DNA of 64,000 nucleotides, taken from the NCBI GenBank assembly GCA_965199005.1, contig CBDAQK010000001.1:2748476-2812475 (forward strand). The letters run 5' to 3'. The position numbers were made by a program, and so were the translations under genes. The notes beneath the pieces were generated by a model. It had not been told where the DNA came from. It searched no databases and saw only the letters and a program-made list of their open reading frames with translations. Below, piece by piece: positions 27,007-36,209 of this stretch; within the stretch, counting starts at the first letter, position 1, and each line of letters starts with the position of its first letter. This DNA comes from LMUY01 sp965199005 (GTDB lineage Bacteria > Pseudomonadota > Alphaproteobacteria > Acetobacterales > Acetobacteraceae).

Positions 27007-27788
27007 CGCGGATGCAAGCCTTCCCGCTGACCTAAGTCCGCATGCTCGCGCCGATCCAGGTCGCGCGACAGCAGGCGCATGATTTCCGCGACGGCATCCG
27101 CCAGGACGGCCTTGTGTCCGGCTACGCCGCGGGCGAACAGGTTGTAGATCACCACAGCCGGGATCGCGGCCACAAGCCCGACAGCCGTGGCGAGGAGTGC
27201 TTCGGCAATGCCGGGCGCGACAACAGCGAGATTGGTTGTCTGCGCCTTTGAGATGCCAACGAAGCTGCGCATGATACCCCAGACAGTTCCGAAAAGCCCC
27301 ACGAACGGGCTGACGGAACCGATGGTGGCAAGCAACCCCGTGCCAGCCGACATACGGCGACCCGCTGCGCTGAAGTCTCTTTCAAGCCGCCACGCGATCC
27401 GTTCTTTGACACCTGCAGCAAAGGGCAGTCCAGCCGAAGCCGCAGACTCATTCGAGGCCGTCGCTGTCATGATCCCGCACTCGGAGCGCGACGATACCGC
27501 GCGGGACGCCTCCAGAAGATTGGCTGCGGCTCTAAGATTATCTACGTCTCGCCTTGCCGCCCGCAATGCCCTCACGAGTTGCAGGCCCTTGGCAAATCCG
27601 ATCGTCCAGGTCAGTACGGACGCCAGCAGCAGGATCGAAAGGACGCCTTTGACCACCGGGTCGGCGTCCATGACCATCCCAACGGGCGACAAGTCGCGGG
27701 GCAGCGGAGCCGTTTGGGCCATCGCCGTCGCCGGAGCGAACACAAAGGCTAGGGCTAGCGCCCGCGGGAACCCGGTCGTTGAGGGCAT
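27003..27788 (-). CDS. exbB: ExbB/TolQ/MotA family proton channel protein
   Basis: This 261-residue protein has a signal-like N-terminus (ALALAFVFAPATAMAQ), then three membrane segments: VLSILLLASVLTWTIGFAKG; TGLLATIGSVSPFVGLFGTV with the conserved GTVWGIM; and ALLATAVGLVAAIPAVVIYN. These are the ExbB/TolQ landmarks. It forms the pentameric inner-membrane channel that energises TonB with ExbD. It lies 3 nt after the receptor gene and overlaps exbD by 4 nt. Confidence 0.92.
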   Translation of the reverse strand: MPSTTGFPRALALAFVFAPATAMAQTAPLPRDLSPVGMVMDADPVVKGVLSILLLASVLTWTIGFAKGLQLVRALRAARRDVDNLRAAANLLEASRAVSSRSECGIMTATASNESAASAGLPFAAGVKERIAWRLERDFSAAGRRMSAGTGLLATIGSVSPFVGLFGTVWGIMRSFVGISKAQTTNLAVVAPGIAEALLATAVGLVAAIPAVVIYNLFARGVAGHKAVLADAVAEIMRLLSRDLDRREHADLGQREGLHPR

Positions 27789-27791
27789 CCG

Positions 27792-30017
27792 CTAGAACTT
27801 TTGCACGATGCCAGCGAGGATTGTCCTGCGCAGGCCGTACTGCGGCGCGCCCACGCCGACGCCGGTGCCATCGCGGATTTCATACTTGCGGTCCAGCACG
27901 TTGATGATGTCCAACCGTAGCTGGGTCTGCCCGGCGTAACCCGTCTTGACGGTCTGCACAGCCGACAGGTTGGCCGTGTAATAGCCCGAAAGAGCCCTTC
28001 CGTTCGGCACGTCGCCACTGGCCGACGAGTAGTCAGCCCGCAGGCCGCTGCCGACGATCAGATCGGCTGAAATCCGGGCCGGCGCCCGCGTCCCCTCGAA
28101 CAGCGTGTAGGCGACGCCACCGGAGCCGGTCCAGCGTTGGTCGTGGTCGAGATGGATCCACCGCCCGCTGATGTATTGGAGATCGGATGCGCTGAAGTCG
28201 AACTGCGAGGAGACAATGTCTTTGCCGATTGCCCGGGAGTACGCGACGTTCCCGTAGACCGACAGCGGACCCTTGTCGTAGGAAGTGCTGAACTCGATGC
28301 CGCTGACCTGTCCTTTCCGGTAATTGAAGGCGGAGAGAATGATCGGCGCCCCGAACTGCCCTTCGTCAATCAGGTTGCGGGCGGCCTTGTAGTAGGCGTC
28401 GACGCCAGCGCGCCAGCCGGGCAGGATGACCTGGTCGAACCCCACATCGAAATAATGGTCCCGCTCGGCCTTCACGGTGTTGTTCTGCGTCACCTGTGGC
28501 GCGGCCGACGTGTTGGCGAACTGCGCTATGGCGTTGCCCGAAACCAACTCGAAGGGTGGTGGCGTGAAATACCGCGAATACCCTGCGTGCAGCGTCGTCC
28601 CCTCGAACGGCTTCCAGACGGCGTTGATGCGGGGGCTGATTTGGTTTTCGTCGGTGTATTCATTCACCCGGTCAAAACGCAGCCCATAGTTGATCGTCAG
28701 CTTCGGGGTGACGCGGTACTCGTCCTGAATGTAGGTCCCGAACAGGGTGCCTGTCTTGCCGTTGCCGTCATGGATGTTGAACGGCGAGTCGGAGGGAGCA
28801 GCCGAGCCGTCCGCCGGGACGGAGACGACGAGGGAGTCGCTCTTCGAGACGTTACGCTCGCCAAGGATTTGGAAACCGGCACGGATCGTATGCTGGTCAT
28901 TGACCCGCCAGCTTGCGTCGGTCTGCTCCCCGGTTGACATCACGGAGCGGGCCGCTGTCTGCGACACCCCGTTGAACAGCAGGTCGCCAAGGGGATCGGG
29001 CGTGTAGTAAAGGCTGCTGTAACGCGTGAAGACCGAGGTTTGCAGGTCGACAGCCCCAAACTGCTTTTGCAGCGACAGAATGGCGAAGTCGGTTATCTCC
29101 CGCTGGTGCTGGGTTAGGTTGGTGCTGTTGAAATCACCGATGCCATTTGCCGTCAGGCCGAGCTGGGGCGATTGCCCGGGATTGTTGGGGACCTGGAAAA
29201 ATTCGTTGGAGTAGCCTGCAAGCAGGCTAACACGCGTGGTGTCGTCGATGAGCCCCGATACGTGCGCCAGTCCATGGCTCTGGTTCGACAGGTCGTGAAT
29301 TGGGTTGAAGCTCCCGGTCGGGTTTTCAATGCCGACACGGCTATGCAGGAAGTCACCCGTATAAAAGTAGTCGATGGCACCCTTGCTGCCACCGTAGGTG
29401 ATGCTCGGTTGGAAATAGTCGCGCGCACCGCCGTAGATTGAAATTTCGCCGCCTGGATCCGTGCGGCCGGACTTCGTGGTGATGTCCACGACCGCCGCCG
29501 TGTTGAAGCCGTACTGTGCCGGAAGCGATCCGGTGATCAGCGACAGGGAGTGGGCAAACCGTGTTTGCAGCGTCTGGCCGAACACGGCGAGCCCCTCGGG
29601 CAACTGAACGCCATCGAGGCGGAACTGCACTTCGTTGTGGTCGCCGCGGACGTGGATCTGGCCGAAGCTATCCTGGGCCACGCCGGGTGCCTGGAGCAGC
29701 GTCTGGTTGAGCGGGATGTTGTCGCCCTGCGGCAGTGTCTCGATCGAGCCGCGGCTGAAATTGTAGCTGGTCGCGCCGAGGTTCGGCTGAAGCTGGCTGC
29801 GTGCCTGGTCCAGCCGTTGGCTTACGACATCCAGATCAGGAAGGGTCAGTTCCGGACCGATTGCCTCGTCGGTGCCAGTGCCGAGGCGCACGCGGGGCGC
29901 CGGCTGCTGTGGCAGGCCGGGGGCGGTTGCGGTGGAGCTTGGGTCGGCGGCGAGAACGGACGTCACCGATGCCACGGCCAGGCAGGTCGTCAGCATTAGC
30001 ACATTTCGGAGTCTCAT
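27792..30017 (-). CDS. TonB-dependent outer-membrane receptor
   Basis: This 741-residue protein has a signal peptide (LMLTTCLAVASVTSVLA-AD). The plug domain has IPLNQTLLQAPGVAQDSFGQ, IHVRGDHNEVQFRLDGVQLP and YGFNTAAVVDITTKSGR. A long beta-barrel follows and ends RRTILAGIVQKF, with a terminal Phe as required for BAM-dependent insertion. It heads an operon with exbB, exbD and tonB. The divergent neighbour is a ZnuA/TroA-type binding protein, which suggests a metal (zinc or manganese) or metal-chelate as cargo; the barrel has no obvious His-rich loop, so this stays a guess. Confidence 0.92.
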   Translation of the reverse strand: MRLRNVLMLTTCLAVASVTSVLAADPSSTATAPGLPQQPAPRVRLGTGTDEAIGPELTLPDLDVVSQRLDQARSQLQPNLGATSYNFSRGSIETLPQGDNIPLNQTLLQAPGVAQDSFGQIHVRGDHNEVQFRLDGVQLPEGLAVFGQTLQTRFAHSLSLITGSLPAQYGFNTAAVVDITTKSGRTDPGGEISIYGGARDYFQPSITYGGSKGAIDYFYTGDFLHSRVGIENPTGSFNPIHDLSNQSHGLAHVSGLIDDTTRVSLLAGYSNEFFQVPNNPGQSPQLGLTANGIGDFNSTNLTQHQREITDFAILSLQKQFGAVDLQTSVFTRYSSLYYTPDPLGDLLFNGVSQTAARSVMSTGEQTDASWRVNDQHTIRAGFQILGERNVSKSDSLVVSVPADGSAAPSDSPFNIHDGNGKTGTLFGTYIQDEYRVTPKLTINYGLRFDRVNEYTDENQISPRINAVWKPFEGTTLHAGYSRYFTPPPFELVSGNAIAQFANTSAAPQVTQNNTVKAERDHYFDVGFDQVILPGWRAGVDAYYKAARNLIDEGQFGAPIILSAFNYRKGQVSGIEFSTSYDKGPLSVYGNVAYSRAIGKDIVSSQFDFSASDLQYISGRWIHLDHDQRWTGSGGVAYTLFEGTRAPARISADLIVGSGLRADYSSASGDVPNGRALSGYYTANLSAVQTVKTGYAGQTQLRLDIINVLDRKYEIRDGTGVGVGAPQYGLRRTILAGIVQKF

Positions 30018-30277
30018 GGCGTCAGTCCTAAGGCTTGCTCACAGGACGGTGATGATACTGAGTGTCAAAACAGTCGTAACCTTGTATCATGTACCGCGAG
30101 GGAGTTGTTGATACAGTGTTGCACTTTTGCAGCGGATGGTGCCGCTTGCGAACCGCGGACGCGCTCCGTCGAGGGGCACCTGCGGTCGAGCATGGTGGAC
30201 GCACCAAGTCCCTTGTAAGCGGGAGTGATACGACATATCGGTTCGCAGTTCCCATCACCGCAGGAGCGGGAGTTCCC
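30018..30277. promoter_or_regulatory. Divergent control region of the receptor operon and the metal-binding protein
   Basis: The 260-nt gap contains several GATAC-type dyads: GATACTGAGTGTC at 30054-30066, a GTATCATGTAC near 30084, GTTGATACAGTGTTGC near 30107 and GATACGACATATC near 30228. Repeated imperfect palindromes between a TonB receptor and a metal-ion binding protein are what a Fur/Zur/Mur-type repressor region would look like. No consensus box of a named regulator is matched exactly. Confidence 0.35.
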
Positions 30278-31156
30278 ATGTCCAAGACGGCCGCCATCAT
30301 GCTGCTCGCCGGAATCGCACTCGGCGTAGCGGCCCCATCCGCCAGCGCCCAGACGGGCAAGCCGATACAGGTCGTGGCGGCGGAGAACTTCTATGGCGAC
30401 ATCGCCAAGCAGATCGGCGGCGGATATGTCGCTGTCACCAGCATCCTGACGAACCCCGATCAAGACCCGCACCTGTTCGAGGCGAGCGCGTCCGTCGCCC
30501 GCAACCTCTCGGCCGCCCGCTTGGTCATCTACAACGGCATCGATTACGATCCCTGGGTGTCCAAGCTGCTCGGCGCGGCCAAGTCGGCCGATCGAAAGTC
30601 TATCGTCGTGGCGGATCTTATTGGCAGGAAGTCCGGCGACAACCCACATGTCTGGTACGACCCGGCTACCATGCTGGCGCTGGCCAAGGCGCTTTTCCAG
30701 GAGCTGGGGACGGCCGATCCGGGGCATGCGGCGGATTTCGGCCGCAACCTGGCCAAGTTCGAGCAGTCGTTGCAGCCGGTGCAGGCCAAGATAGCGGCCC
30801 TGCGCACCCGCCTCTCCGGCACGCCGGCGACCGCGACGGAGCCGGTGTTCGGCTATATGTTCGATGCGCTCGGCATGACGGTCCGCAACGCCTCGTTCCA
30901 GCTCGCCGTCATGAACAACACGGAGCCCTCCGCCTCCGATGTCGCGGCTTTTGAGAACGACCTCAAGACCCATCAGGTCAAGCTGCTCGTGTATAACAGC
31001 CAAGCGAGCGATCCAATTGCCGCTAGGATGGAGAAGCTAGCGAAAGCCGCCCATGTCCCGGTCGTCGGCGCGACGGAGACCGAGCCGACGGGCAAGACGT
31101 ACCAGGCATGGATGCTCGGCGAACTTAATGCCGTGGATCACGCCTTGCCCAACTGA
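30278..31156 (+). CDS. Metal-ion ABC transporter substrate-binding protein (ZnuA/TroA family)
   Basis: This 292-residue protein is read from ATG 30278 with a GCGGGAG ribosome site, and has a signal peptide ending ASAQTG. Cluster A-I motifs include VVAAENFYGDIAKQIGG, the metal-ligand His in NPDQDPHLFEAS and a second in GDNPHVWYDP. The third canonical His region reads TEPVFGYMFDALGM, without His, and EPSASDVAAFENDL follows, so metal preference is uncertain. It should deliver a divalent cation to an ABC importer, but the following ATPase survives only as a short relic and no permease is present. It is divergent from the TonB receptor operon. Confidence 0.88.
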   Translation: MSKTAAIMLLAGIALGVAAPSASAQTGKPIQVVAAENFYGDIAKQIGGGYVAVTSILTNPDQDPHLFEASASVARNLSAARLVIYNGIDYDPWVSKLLGAAKSADRKSIVVADLIGRKSGDNPHVWYDPATMLALAKALFQELGTADPGHAADFGRNLAKFEQSLQPVQAKIAALRTRLSGTPATATEPVFGYMFDALGMTVRNASFQLAVMNNTEPSASDVAAFENDLKTHQVKLLVYNSQASDPIAARMEKLAKAAHVPVVGATETEPTGKTYQAWMLGELNAVDHALPN

Positions 31157-31161
31157 GCTTC

Positions 31162-31239
31162 CTTGAGTTTCGGGAGGTCAACCTGTCGCTGGGCGGTCGC
31201 GCGGTGTTGTCCAGGGCTTTCTTCAAGGCCGAATCCGGC
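31162..31239 (+). pseudogene. N-terminal stub of the cognate metal ABC transporter ATPase
   Basis: Six nucleotides after the binding-protein gene the frame reads LEFREVNLSLGGRAVLSRAF then FKAESG, which is the standard opening of a metal-type ABC ATPase just before its Walker A loop. After about 26 codons homology ends and unrelated sequence follows. The stub is in the expected operon position, so a deletion removed the ATPase and permease. Confidence 0.6.
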
Positions 31240-31309
31240 GGCTTGGCACAATCGACCGTCGAAGTGACGGCCGAACCGCTTGCCGTCGACTGGACAAGGT
31301 CCAGACCTC

Positions 31310-31573
31310 ATGACAGGTAGACCTGTGAACGACAAACCAGAAGCCAATGGCCCACCTCTCGCAACCTTCACCGGTCCGGCGGGTGTTGCGAACGTTCACC
31401 GCCTTCAGGGAAACGGTCCTAATCCCGAATTTGAGGTTTGGCTAAACGGGGTCTCTGTCGGCCTTTACGAAAGCTTGGGCGAGGCGATTGCCGTAGCAAA
31501 GGATGTCGCCGAAACCGGCATGGACGGCCCCGAGAAGCCTGAAGACGAACCCCCTTCGAGCCCAAGGATCTAA
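31310..31573 (+). CDS. Small hypothetical protein
   Basis: This is an 87-residue open frame from ATG 31310 (an upstream ATG at 31280 is in frame). It reads ATFTGPAGVANVHRLQGNG and FEVWLNGVSVGLYESLGEAI, with an acidic, proline-rich tail. The composition is compact and globular, with no membrane segment or Cys. No family recognised. It stands alone between the metal-transport locus and a leftward hypothetical gene. Confidence 0.55.
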   Translation: MTGRPVNDKPEANGPPLATFTGPAGVANVHRLQGNGPNPEFEVWLNGVSVGLYESLGEAIAVAKDVAETGMDGPEKPEDEPPSSPRI

Positions 31574-31597
31574 GCACCTGGCGCGAACGGCGACCGC

Positions 31598-31936
31598 CTA
31601 ACTAGCAGCGGCGCGTTGTCCTGCAACAATCTGCCTGGCGCGTAGGCGGGCCGGTCCCAGCTTCTTGATCCAAAACGGGTGCGTGCGGTCAAGAAGGCTT
31701 TCCCGTCTATTGTTTGCTTCGAATGCGCTGGCTTCCACCAGCCAACGGCGGCACTCCGCAACTTTCTGGCCTATGTTGGCGTCCGCCGACGCCGCCACAA
31801 CGTCGGGGTCTTCGACCCAGTACTGAACTGATCGCACGTCGCGCATGGATCTCGCGAGCAGTAGGACCTCCATTACGGCTTGTTGCCTTTCACCAGTCGT
31901 CACCGACTTATTCCAGTGGCATCTTACGTCGCTCAT
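31598..31936 (-). CDS. Small hypothetical protein
   Basis: A 112-residue leftward open frame from ATG 31936. It is rich in Arg and Ala with amphipathic helices (AVMEVLLLARSMRDV, VAECRRWLVEASAFEAN) and no membrane segment. I recognise no family, and evidence for expression is limited to codon composition typical of the region. It converges with the preceding small gene, 24 nt apart. Confidence 0.4.
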   Translation of the reverse strand: MSDVRCHWNKSVTTGERQQAVMEVLLLARSMRDVRSVQYWVEDPDVVAASADANIGQKVAECRRWLVEASAFEANNRRESLLDRTHPFWIKKLGPARLRARQIVAGQRAAAS

Positions 31937-32547
31937 TCGGCAACTCCTCGCACACGGACGAACGGCCGGTGCCGCAAGATGAGATGCGGCCGTTTTCGCT
32001 ACAAGGGTATAACCAAGCCATGCAAGCGAGCGGACTGCTTCTGGAAGACGGAGTCACCTAATCCATGGTCGGCTCTGAATTTACAGTAAAGCACGGTGCC
32101 ATCGGATGGCGGCCATGAGAAGTCGATCCCGCACAGCACGGAACACGCCGCTGTTCCAGGACATGGCCGGGTGCAGCCCGGCTTCGGACAAGGCCCAGAT
32201 GCCTGGAACGTAGGGGATGCATTGAGTCCCAGGATATCCCTCACGTCACGATATATACATCTGACAGCTTAATAAATACCCATATTCAGACTGGGCGGAA
32301 AGGCACCCCGCCCGAGGGTGCCGTAAAACTCCACGTCTTCAACGGATGCGGCATCGCCAGTGCCGCAGTGACCTTGACGCGTCAAAGTCCTCGGCGTGCT
32401 GTTCGCCGTGCACTGCACGTGGGAGTGCATTTACTGCCGGTGGGATCCTATGCTGCCAGATTTGAGCGCAGATCATGTGCTCCCTGAGCGCGGGGAGGGT
32501 TGAACCTACTTCGTGTCTCAGCAGCTGCAGCAAGTCCAGACGGCACC
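31937..32547. other. Intergenic stretch without a supported gene
   Basis: About 610 nt; a local AT-rich patch (32240-32295) is unusual for this window but no gene, tRNA or clear terminator could be supported. Short frames on both strands lack ribosome sites and recognisable domains. Confidence 0.5.
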
Positions 32548-33903
32548 TCAATCTGATCCACGGTATCTCTCGAGCGGCCGCTGGCCGTTCTCCGCAAGCA
32601 CGCGGTCCAATCCCCGCAACATCAAATCGTGTAACGGGACGTTCAAGTCGATTGCAAGGCGCCGCATACGCTGCAGTTCGTGTGGCAGCAGATACAAAGT
32701 TGTCGCCCGGGTCTTACCTTTTATACCCCTTCCAGCTGCCTTTGCGGGAATTGGAGGCCCGGCGGACAGAAGCGGCTCGAATACGGTTTTCGCCAGATGA
32801 CGGACCACGGGAGCGGCAACACCGTCGCCGAGGAGGTGGAGCGCTTCCTCACGCTTGCGCGGAAGCTTGTAGGTGTCCGGCAGGCCCATCAACCGCGAGC
32901 ACTCCCGAACCGACAATTTTCGGGTTCTTATTCCCGTCGCATCCGCAACTACCAGAGCCTGCTGGGACGAACCGCCGCCCGGGGTCCTCAGGCAACCGGC
33001 GACGCCGTCAAGGCGCATTTCGGCTCTCTGCACGCGACCACCATCGTCATCCGGGCGCATCCTGCGCGTCAACGTGCCGACTGCCGTCCCTTTGGTTCTA
33101 GCCGCATCCAGGGCGGCGCAGTCCCGATCGGTCATGAGAGCCCGCAGCGCCTTTGTCTCCGCCGCCGAGTGCCAAGCGGTGGCTGCCATATCTTCAAGCA
33201 GGTCTGTCAAGTCGGACCGCCTGGGCGGCGGAGCGGGTGGATTCCACCAGAGCCAACGCTCCCGGGCCCGCGGGGGGAGGCGATCGGCCGCCGCCTGAAT
33301 TGCGGCCGGGTGCCAAGGCCGCGCCGGTGCCGCCGCGGTCAGCGAGGATGGCCGGGCGACATCATCTGCGGCCCCGATCAGCACAAGCCGTGGTCTGGAC
33401 TGGGGGACGACCGCTTTGGCGTCGAAGGCGATGGCACCGCATGAGTATCCCGAATCAGCGAGCGCTGCAGCCACGGCCGCCAGATCATCTCCTCCCTTCG
33501 ACGAAGCCATGCCCAAAACGTTTTCCAGCGCCACCAGACGGGGCGCGCGGCCGACGAAAGCAAGTTGCCGCACAAGGTCGATTGCGGCCCATAGGGCTCC
33601 GCTGCGACCGCCGTCGAGTCCGGAACGCGCACCCGCGTTCGAGACATCCTGGCATGGTGACGACATCCACACGAGATCCGGGCGACCCTGGATTTGGTCC
33701 GCACGGACCGCGGCCACGTCACTCACCAGAAGGTCGGCGTCACCCCAGTTGGCCCGGTAGGTGTCTGCTTTGGCTTCGCTGTCGTCATTCGCGAGAATGC
33801 ACCGCCACGGAGCATCAAGACCTGCCCGTGCCATGCCGCCGCCAGCAAATAGTTCCACAAACGTAAACCGTATGTCTGGCGTCATGGGATGCTGGTAGAG
33901 CAT
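32548..33903 (-). CDS. DNA (cytosine-5) methyltransferase with C-terminal RHH-like domain
   Basis: This 451-residue protein carries the ordered C5-methyltransferase motifs. Motif I is FTFVELFAGGGMARAGLD (SAM binding). Motif IV is WMSSPCQDVSNAG with the catalytic Cys, motif VI is VALENVLGM, motif VIII is QSRPRLVLIGA, and the C-terminal motifs IX/X include LSVRECSRLMGLPDTYKLP and LGDGVAAPVV. After motif X comes an extra segment of about 60 residues, RATTLYLLPHELQRMRRLAI through LMLRGLDRVLAENGQRPLE, resembling a ribbon-helix-helix DNA-binding domain. No restriction gene is adjacent, so this looks like an orphan modification enzyme. ATG 33885 is an alternative start. Confidence 0.92.
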   Translation of the reverse strand: MLYQHPMTPDIRFTFVELFAGGGMARAGLDAPWRCILANDDSEAKADTYRANWGDADLLVSDVAAVRADQIQGRPDLVWMSSPCQDVSNAGARSGLDGGRSGALWAAIDLVRQLAFVGRAPRLVALENVLGMASSKGGDDLAAVAAALADSGYSCGAIAFDAKAVVPQSRPRLVLIGAADDVARPSSLTAAAPARPWHPAAIQAAADRLPPRARERWLWWNPPAPPPRRSDLTDLLEDMAATAWHSAAETKALRALMTDRDCAALDAARTKGTAVGTLTRRMRPDDDGGRVQRAEMRLDGVAGCLRTPGGGSSQQALVVADATGIRTRKLSVRECSRLMGLPDTYKLPRKREEALHLLGDGVAAPVVRHLAKTVFEPLLSAGPPIPAKAAGRGIKGKTRATTLYLLPHELQRMRRLAIDLNVPLHDLMLRGLDRVLAENGQRPLERYRGSD

Positions 33904-34679
33904 CGCGACGTGCTGTGTCCATGACGCCTACGGTTGAAAATCTACCAGCCGTGTCCTGACCGTCACGATGCAAGGGATGGACTTCCATGCCCAGGCAATC
34001 TTTGACGCGCTGGACGCGTCCGGGAACGACGATCACATCGTCACGGCCGACCATATACCGGACAGGTAGCGCCCTACGACCTCGAACATGCTGGTCGACT
34101 GGATCGTCTAGCCGGGATTCTGTGGCGGCTGGGTGCATTGAGGCGTGAACGGAGCGGTTCCGGCCGCGCGATTCGTACGCCCCATATCCCATCTCGGGTT
34201 TGATGCGGTCGGCCCGTTGCGCGCCGTCAGCCGCTTTTACGAGGTCCGCTTGGACCGGATGGCCGGTCGGTTCGTCTCGGCTCCGGGTACAAGTTTGGTG
34301 CGCTCGCTAGACCCGTTCCGCCGACTTCCTCGATCCCACGAACGGTGCCGCCTTGGACTGACGGGCGACGCACTGAACGAGGTGTTCCCCCCTGTGCCCG
34401 CGCCCGCGGACGGTAAAGGAGGCGGTGTGGGCGAATTCCGGCTATCCGCCCGACCCGCGGTGCCGCCTTCCCGCAGGCCACTCTTTGGGCGGGAAGCGGC
34501 GCGATGACCAGTGGTGGGTTGGCTCCAAGAGATCAACACGGCCTACAGCGTCGGAAGGCTAAAGGCGTTGTGCCTAGCCAATTCTCGCGTCGGGTACCGC
34601 CGGCACACCGACATCTGCGGCAAACCGGAAGCAGGCGGTAAGCATGGCGGGTCACCCGGTTCACGATGGAAATCTGTGT
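33904..34679. other. Accessory stretch without a supported gene
   Basis: About 780 nt between the methyltransferase and a leftward membrane-protein gene. Frames such as 34145-34507 (+) are open but Arg/Pro-biased in the way of non-coding high-GC frames, without family match. A rightward frame near 33970-34068 (MDFHAQAIFDALDASG) could be a gene remnant of unknown origin. Confidence 0.45.
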
Positions 34680-35117
34680 TTACTGCTCCTGGAGCCTGGC
34701 GGATCCGGTTAGCTCGGCACTGAGCTTGAGACAATTTTTGGTTGGACAATCGGCCTCGAGTTGGGCGGGAGCGGCCTTCCGGATCGCTGAAGGCGCAACC
34801 CAGTCCATCATGCAAAGGGTCGGGTCCTCCCATGAAGTAGTGCCGCCACTCGGTTTTGCCGTTTCCGACGAGATTAGCGCGCCGTAAATCGATGAGGTCG
34901 CGCTGAGCCAAACCGGGACGCCAAGGCAGGGCAGGCAGATCAGCGACGCGACAAGAGCGCCATGCTGAAACCCGAATGCAGCATTCCCGAGCAGGATGTA
35001 GAAAAACACCAGCGCGGCAGCGTATAGCGCCGCGCGGATCCGAAGCGATTGAAACACTGTCTCTGACAGGACGCGAACCACCGTGCCGAGTTCCTCCAAA
35101 ACCTTGCCATCGGCCAC
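34680..35117 (-). CDS. Predicted small inner-membrane protein
   Basis: A 145-residue leftward frame from GTG 35117. Two adjoining hydrophobic segments, AALYAAALVFFYILLGNAAF and ALVASLICLPCLGVPVWLSA, make a likely helical hairpin (residues 29-70) after a short cytoplasmic helix (KVLEELGTVVRVLSETVF). The C-terminal half is polar and of low complexity. No family recognised. It is divergent from the XRE regulator, which could control it. Confidence 0.5.
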   Translation of the reverse strand: MADGKVLEELGTVVRVLSETVFQSLRIRAALYAAALVFFYILLGNAAFGFQHGALVASLICLPCLGVPVWLSATSSIYGALISSETAKPSGGTTSWEDPTLCMMDWVAPSAIRKAAPAQLEADCPTKNCLKLSAELTGSARLQEQ

Positions 35118-35252
35118 CGAGGGATGTCCGGCCGCATTTTGGACGATCCCGGAAAGGAACCAGACCGAATAGACGTCTACAATATTCTATTGATTATTTG
35201 CAACTAGGAACTTTGTTAGCCTGTAGGGTCGCAAGCGGCGAAAACCTAGCTG

Positions 35253-35672
35253 ATGCGAGGCCTGGGCAAAACGTTGCGGGAGCGGGCTGCCTTTCTCGGC
35301 CTGACCGACAGCGAAGTGGCGCGACGCCTCGGCATGAGCCAGGCCCGCTACCACAACTACGTCGCAGACACTGCCGAACCGGATCTCGCGACTTTGGTCA
35401 AGATTTGCCGCACCCTGGATATGTCGCCGGACCAACTGCTAGGTTGCGCCGACCGGAACGCGGAACCCTCGGCCGACGACGTGCAGCGGGGTAGGGTGGC
35501 GTCCGCCTTGTCAGCGTTGGAGGGCGAGGCGCTGGCATACGCCGCGGATCTCGTCGAGGCGGTAGTCGTCGTGCAGCGCAAGCGAATGGTTTCGGAGACG
35601 GTCCGGCCGCGAAGAGACGGGGTGAAGTCCGTAGGAATGGCGGCTGCGAAGCCAAAGCGGACGTTGAAGTGA
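35253..35672 (+). CDS. XRE family helix-turn-helix transcriptional regulator
   Basis: This 139-residue protein has an N-terminal phage-repressor-like HTH (residues 3-62): LRERAAFLGLTDSEVARRLGMSQARYHNYV and LATLVKICRTLDMSPDQLLG. A helical tail of unknown role follows. Upstream (35165-35225) the DNA is markedly AT-rich (ATTCTATTGATTATTTGC), as expected for a promoter and operator. Such regulators are common on phages, plasmids and toxin-antitoxin loci. Targets are unknown; the divergent membrane-protein gene is the nearest candidate. Confidence 0.85.
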   Translation: MRGLGKTLRERAAFLGLTDSEVARRLGMSQARYHNYVADTAEPDLATLVKICRTLDMSPDQLLGCADRNAEPSADDVQRGRVASALSALEGEALAYAADLVEAVVVVQRKRMVSETVRPRRDGVKSVGMAAAKPKRTLK

Positions 35673-36209
35673 CCTGGTGGCGCTTCCCGCGTGGCACAGT
35701 ACATTTCGTTGCCACGGCCGATCCCGCCGGGATACTGGTATAGTTGCTTCAACTCGCGGCCGGCGCAGATGGGACGAAGAACATTTCCATCGCCAAGCCT
35801 CAAGGCTGGCAGGCCTGAATCTTATGATAATTCCCGGGACTGCGGATTATTTAGCCAAACGGGAACTGCCTGATATGGGCGGCCACCGACACATCGTCGG
35901 GGCAGAAGCGGGAAGAATGCGCTTCCGAGTGGTTATGCCACAGGGGCGGCGGCATCACGGGTGCTTCGAAAAGTCTTACGATAGGAACCTTGGGATCGAC
36001 TTTCCGTGCAATCCGGTTATCGTGGCGTCTCATGAGAGGAGGCCGCGCATGCCAGGCATGCATTGGTTTGACCTTCACTCACCGCCCAGCCCTGCAGACT
36101 TTTCCGGGCGAGCGGGCATTTGTTTCCCTTGCGCCAGCACAGACTGATATAGCAACTAACTGACGGACTCGGCCTGGCTCCCCTGACACTTGGTAGGCCG
36201 CAAGCCCCG
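35673..36209. other. Intergenic stretch without a supported gene
   Basis: About 540 nt. Small frames on both strands (for example 35851-36078, minus) have no ribosome site or family resemblance. Nothing further can be supported. Confidence 0.5.
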
